Shown here: positions 61,562 through 64,000 of the stretch, piece after piece
Numbering within the stretch: the stretch's first letter is position 1
How the letters are laid out: every line of letters starts with the position of its first letter
Assembly (NCBI GenBank): GCA_023078685.1
Contig: JALGAS010000004.1
Coordinates: 5,270,001-5,334,000 of the forward strand
DNA from: Neopestalotiopsis rosae
Lineage: Eukaryota; Ascomycota; Sordariomycetes; Amphisphaeriales; Sporocadaceae
Length of the DNA stretch: 64,000 nucleotides
Reading direction: 5' to 3'
Notes under the pieces: model-generated
Told to the model about the DNA's origin: nothing
The model's database searches: none
The model's input: only the letters and a program-made list of their open reading frames with translations
Translations under genes and position numbers: made by a program

Positions 61562-61639
61562 TGGAAAGACCGACCCTGATGGAGAACGTTCAAATTACTG
61601 TGGAAGGACCGACCCTGGTGAAGAATGTTCAAATCGCTA
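61562..61639 (+). repeat. 39-bp direct repeat, two units, codon-phased
   Basis: Units 61562-61600 and 61601-61639 share TGGAA-GACCGACCCTG-TG-GAA-GTTCAAAT. The 39-bp spacing equals 13 codons and keeps the frame that leads into the hydroxylase fragment. Confidence 0.75.
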
Positions 61640-62166
61640 TGTGCTCAATTGGTGCTTTCCTGACAACGAAGAATTCTGGGAGGGAAAACGTTTTGATTTG
61701 CTGAAGTAAGTTGCGTCGACATAATATTTGCTTGACGAGTTATCTGCCATACTTGTTCTCATTCCCAACGATTGCAGTGTCTGGCGCCCTCTCAAAGGAC
61801 CCTCCGATGATTGGCCGCTCGCAATGTGTGACTACACAAGCATCGACGAGGAGAATGACATTATTCTTTTAGATGCGATTCGTCGCGATCGAGTGGACGA
61901 GATCTGCGGTCTGCACTACAACAAGTCCCATAGATGGCACTACTTGAAAAACCAGGACGTGGACGACCTGTTGGTCTTCCGTAACGCTGACTCTCAAGGC
62001 GAAAGACCAAGTAAGTGAAACCTGATAGTTCCCATCGTACATGTAGGGCCTAAAGCGACTCTTACTAACATCGAGTTCAGGGGCTTTCCACGCAGCCGTT
62101 AATAACCCGAAACACAAGGATCCTACAAGAGAAAGCGTAGAAATCAGGGCAGTTGCTATTTATTAG
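61602..62166 (+). pseudogene. C-terminal fragment of an asaB/CTB9-like hydroxylase
   Basis: Exons 61602-61705, 61778-62010 and 62081-62166 join in frame across two good introns (the second with a CTAAC branch site). They read FWEGKRFDLLNVWRPLKGP, then WPLAMCDYTSID, then HRWHYLKNQDVDDLLVFRNAD, then RAFHAAVNNP, PTRESVEIRAVAIY and stop. This is the C-terminal half of the hydroxylase/desaturase family (asaB, CTB9, GA4-desaturase-like) of fungal secondary metabolism. The N-terminal half, with the expected Tyr-His metal region, is absent: upstream the frame is open to 61488 but has unrelated, repeat-derived sequence. So this is a truncated gene. No biosynthetic partner genes are near. Confidence 0.65.
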
Positions 62167-64000
62167 TAATCCACATTCACAGGAAACCGTCGATTTGCAC
62201 ATGGGTAGATTTTACTAGCAAGTCGAAAAGAAAGAACAGCTAAGAGAGATAAGAGGACAAATTAATACATTTGATTTCATTGTACCTGGGATTCCCCAGA
62301 TATATCCCGTTCATTCAGGGTAGATCGGATGACATCCCGGGTTTTATAGTGCGTATGATTATATAAGCTTATAGGAGTCATAATAAAGGTGATTGGCCTA
62401 AATCTCTCCTCGCCTAAGAAGACCATGTCTAGAATTCCTATACTGGCCGAGGTAGAAACTGCCACTAAAATATGCCTTGCGTCTTTCGTAGTCTCACCGG
62501 TCCGCATCTGACAGCATCTCAGCTTCATTTGGGCTAGCAACTCCAAGCATAGAAAGAACTTTCCAATGAGCTGCCTGACTGAACGTGTCCAGACCGTGAA
62601 GGGAACGGGGAGAGGGCACAATCCAATGGGAGTCGCTTCTTTGTAGGTACAAAAGAAAGCTAGCATGCAGGCTTCGCGCTCAGCTTCTTGTTTCTTGGTA
62701 CGATGTCAATTCTCCAAGAATCTCCAAGCTGCCCACTCCGGAAGCACCACCCAATCAGTTCAGCACCGCGACTCCGAGAGTGGAGGGGGAGGGGGAGGAT
62801 TTGTATATGTATGAGCTGGCAAAATGGCTTCTTTTTCGCCTTGTTCTTCGGGTGGTCATGGAAAGTGTGTGTGCTGCGGCCTTGCATGGAGATACGCCCA
62901 CGTGATGATTGGCGTGCCACTGTATGCGCCTGTATGCCACCGGACTTTACTCCCAGCTTGGTGTTTCTTGCATTCCTTTCCAAAGTATTATTCTGCGTCA
63001 GAGGTTGACTTCCCCGCTGAAATCCTAAGAAAACTCGTGTGCAGGGGGTAGGGTATTCCTGTATATTAGCAATATTTGTCTTGATTGCGGGAATGTGTGT
63101 CGTATTTCATGATAAAGTTGCATACTTGGTCGAAACGAAATCCAAAGATGAGCAGCTGTCTTCACACCATATTCTACATTACAATATTGTCACTGCAGAA
63201 GCGAACATGCCCACGGGCCATCACGGCATCCTTGGTGTTTCTCATGGAAATGAGTGCCAGAAATATGATGGAAGATGTGACGATCTCATGAGTCCGGGCC
63301 GGGCGGCGATCGATAAGGCAGACGGGCAGGATCGGGGCGAAAGACGCCGTTCGAAAACCCCTGTCTGACATGGAGGGTACAATGCTCAGGCTGGGTACTG
63401 CTATATAATTTTCAGTGACAGTTGAGACCACGTCGGCAGTCCGTCACGTTACGTATTATAACAAGGTGCTTCTGGTAACCCCCGAGGCTGCTGGGGAGAA
63501 TATGTCCCTAGACACGAGTAGAAAATGTAGGACCGTGAAATTCATATTATCAACCCGTGTTGTAGGTAGGATCATTCAAGGCCATCTTTTCGATACTCAC
63601 GGCCACATGGCCTCGTAACGGCGATGGAGTCGAGGCAATGACGAACACTCTTTAGCAGTGCAAATCGTGCGAGAACTTGACTTTGGAAGATGACGCAGGT
63701 TAAGATCGACAGAGCCTACTGCTGCACATATACTAGAAAATCTAAGGTGTGTCGTGATCATCATAGAGAGGCGAGAGAAGCATGGTTAGTGTGTAGAAAA
63801 AGCTCGGTTAGAGAGGTTTGATAAGCAGATGATATATTAGACCGGGTGGAAGATGGGGCATGATTCGCGGGGAACGGGATGCTGCTGCTTGCCAGCTATC
63901 CTGCTCCCTTTGGGTGACATCGATCGAGGCGGGTTCAGGGTCCGGAAGAGAATCTGTTGGGGGGATGGGGAATGATGGACTACGTCTCTTGGGGGGTGAT
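62167..64000. other. Right flank, gene-free
   Basis: Apart from the 5S relic at 62278 I see no gene. Frames such as 63039-63368 start with a hydrophobic segment, but carry no domain and no supporting introns. The final 250 bp are G-rich. Confidence 0.45.
62278..62364 (-). pseudogene. 5S rRNA relic 3, internally deleted
   Basis: On the minus strand the 5' part (ATCATACGCACTATAAAACCC, then a GTCATCC and GATCTACCCT segment) follows the intact-looking gene (CCATACGCTCTAGAAAACTC; CATCCCGTCCGCTCTGCCCT). About 30 nt are then missing, and the 3' part resumes with CTGGGGAATCCCAGGTACAATG. Substitutions are mostly transitions toward A/T. Confidence 0.65.

Noticed and set aside
63039..63368. 109-codon + strand frame with a hydrophobic start
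   Set aside because: No ATG context, domain or intron support; the rest is low-information sequence.

Overview
The window is nuclear DNA of a filamentous ascomycete (Pezizomycotina), most likely a Sordariomycete close to the Hypocreales. Evidence: about 15 protein genes split by 50-130 bp GT-AG introns with CTAAC-like branch sites; fungus-specific families (HET domain, Clr5 domain, LysM proteins, killer-toxin-like GH18 chitinase, fungal patatin lipase); a dispersed single 5S rRNA gene instead of one linked to rDNA; and decayed copies whose stop codons look like CpA-to-TpA (RIP-type) mutations. No species can be named from the sequence alone.

Left part, 1-28 kb, is core genome. A 6.9 kb stretch without a convincing gene precedes a 766-residue disordered DUF2457-like protein. 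Then come the COPII GTPase sar1 (six exons), a patatin-type lipase with a membrane segment, a tRNA-Thr(TGT) with a 21-nt intron, a secreted intradiol-dioxygenase-like protein, a secreted tyrosinase (eight exons, one of 18 nt), the PHD-finger protein nto1 (NuA3 acetyltransferase subunit) and a single-exon alpha/beta hydrolase. All these protein genes are on the + strand.

Middle part, 28-47 kb, is adaptive and surface biology. It holds two tiny minus-strand genes, a 1266-residue Clr5-ankyrin protein, an F-box protein, and a divergent pair made of a large secreted multi-LysM protein (-) and a 1776-residue chitinase with CBM18 and GH18 domains (+). The pair probably shares one 1.4 kb promoter region and acts on chitin. 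My chitinase gene model needs a single-nucleotide exon.

Right part, 47-64 kb, is gene-poor and decayed. It holds a short HET-domain gene, a C2H2 protein, two small hypothetical genes, a second alpha/beta hydrolase, and three pseudogenes or fragments: a C2H2 gene with two TAG stops, a membrane protein with one TAA stop, and the C-terminus of an asaB/CTB9-like hydroxylase. One apparently intact variant 5S rRNA gene and three 5S relics lie here within 13 kb, all on the minus strand, beside homopolymer runs and degenerate tandem repeats. This looks like a subtelomere-like or accessory zone shaped by RIP.
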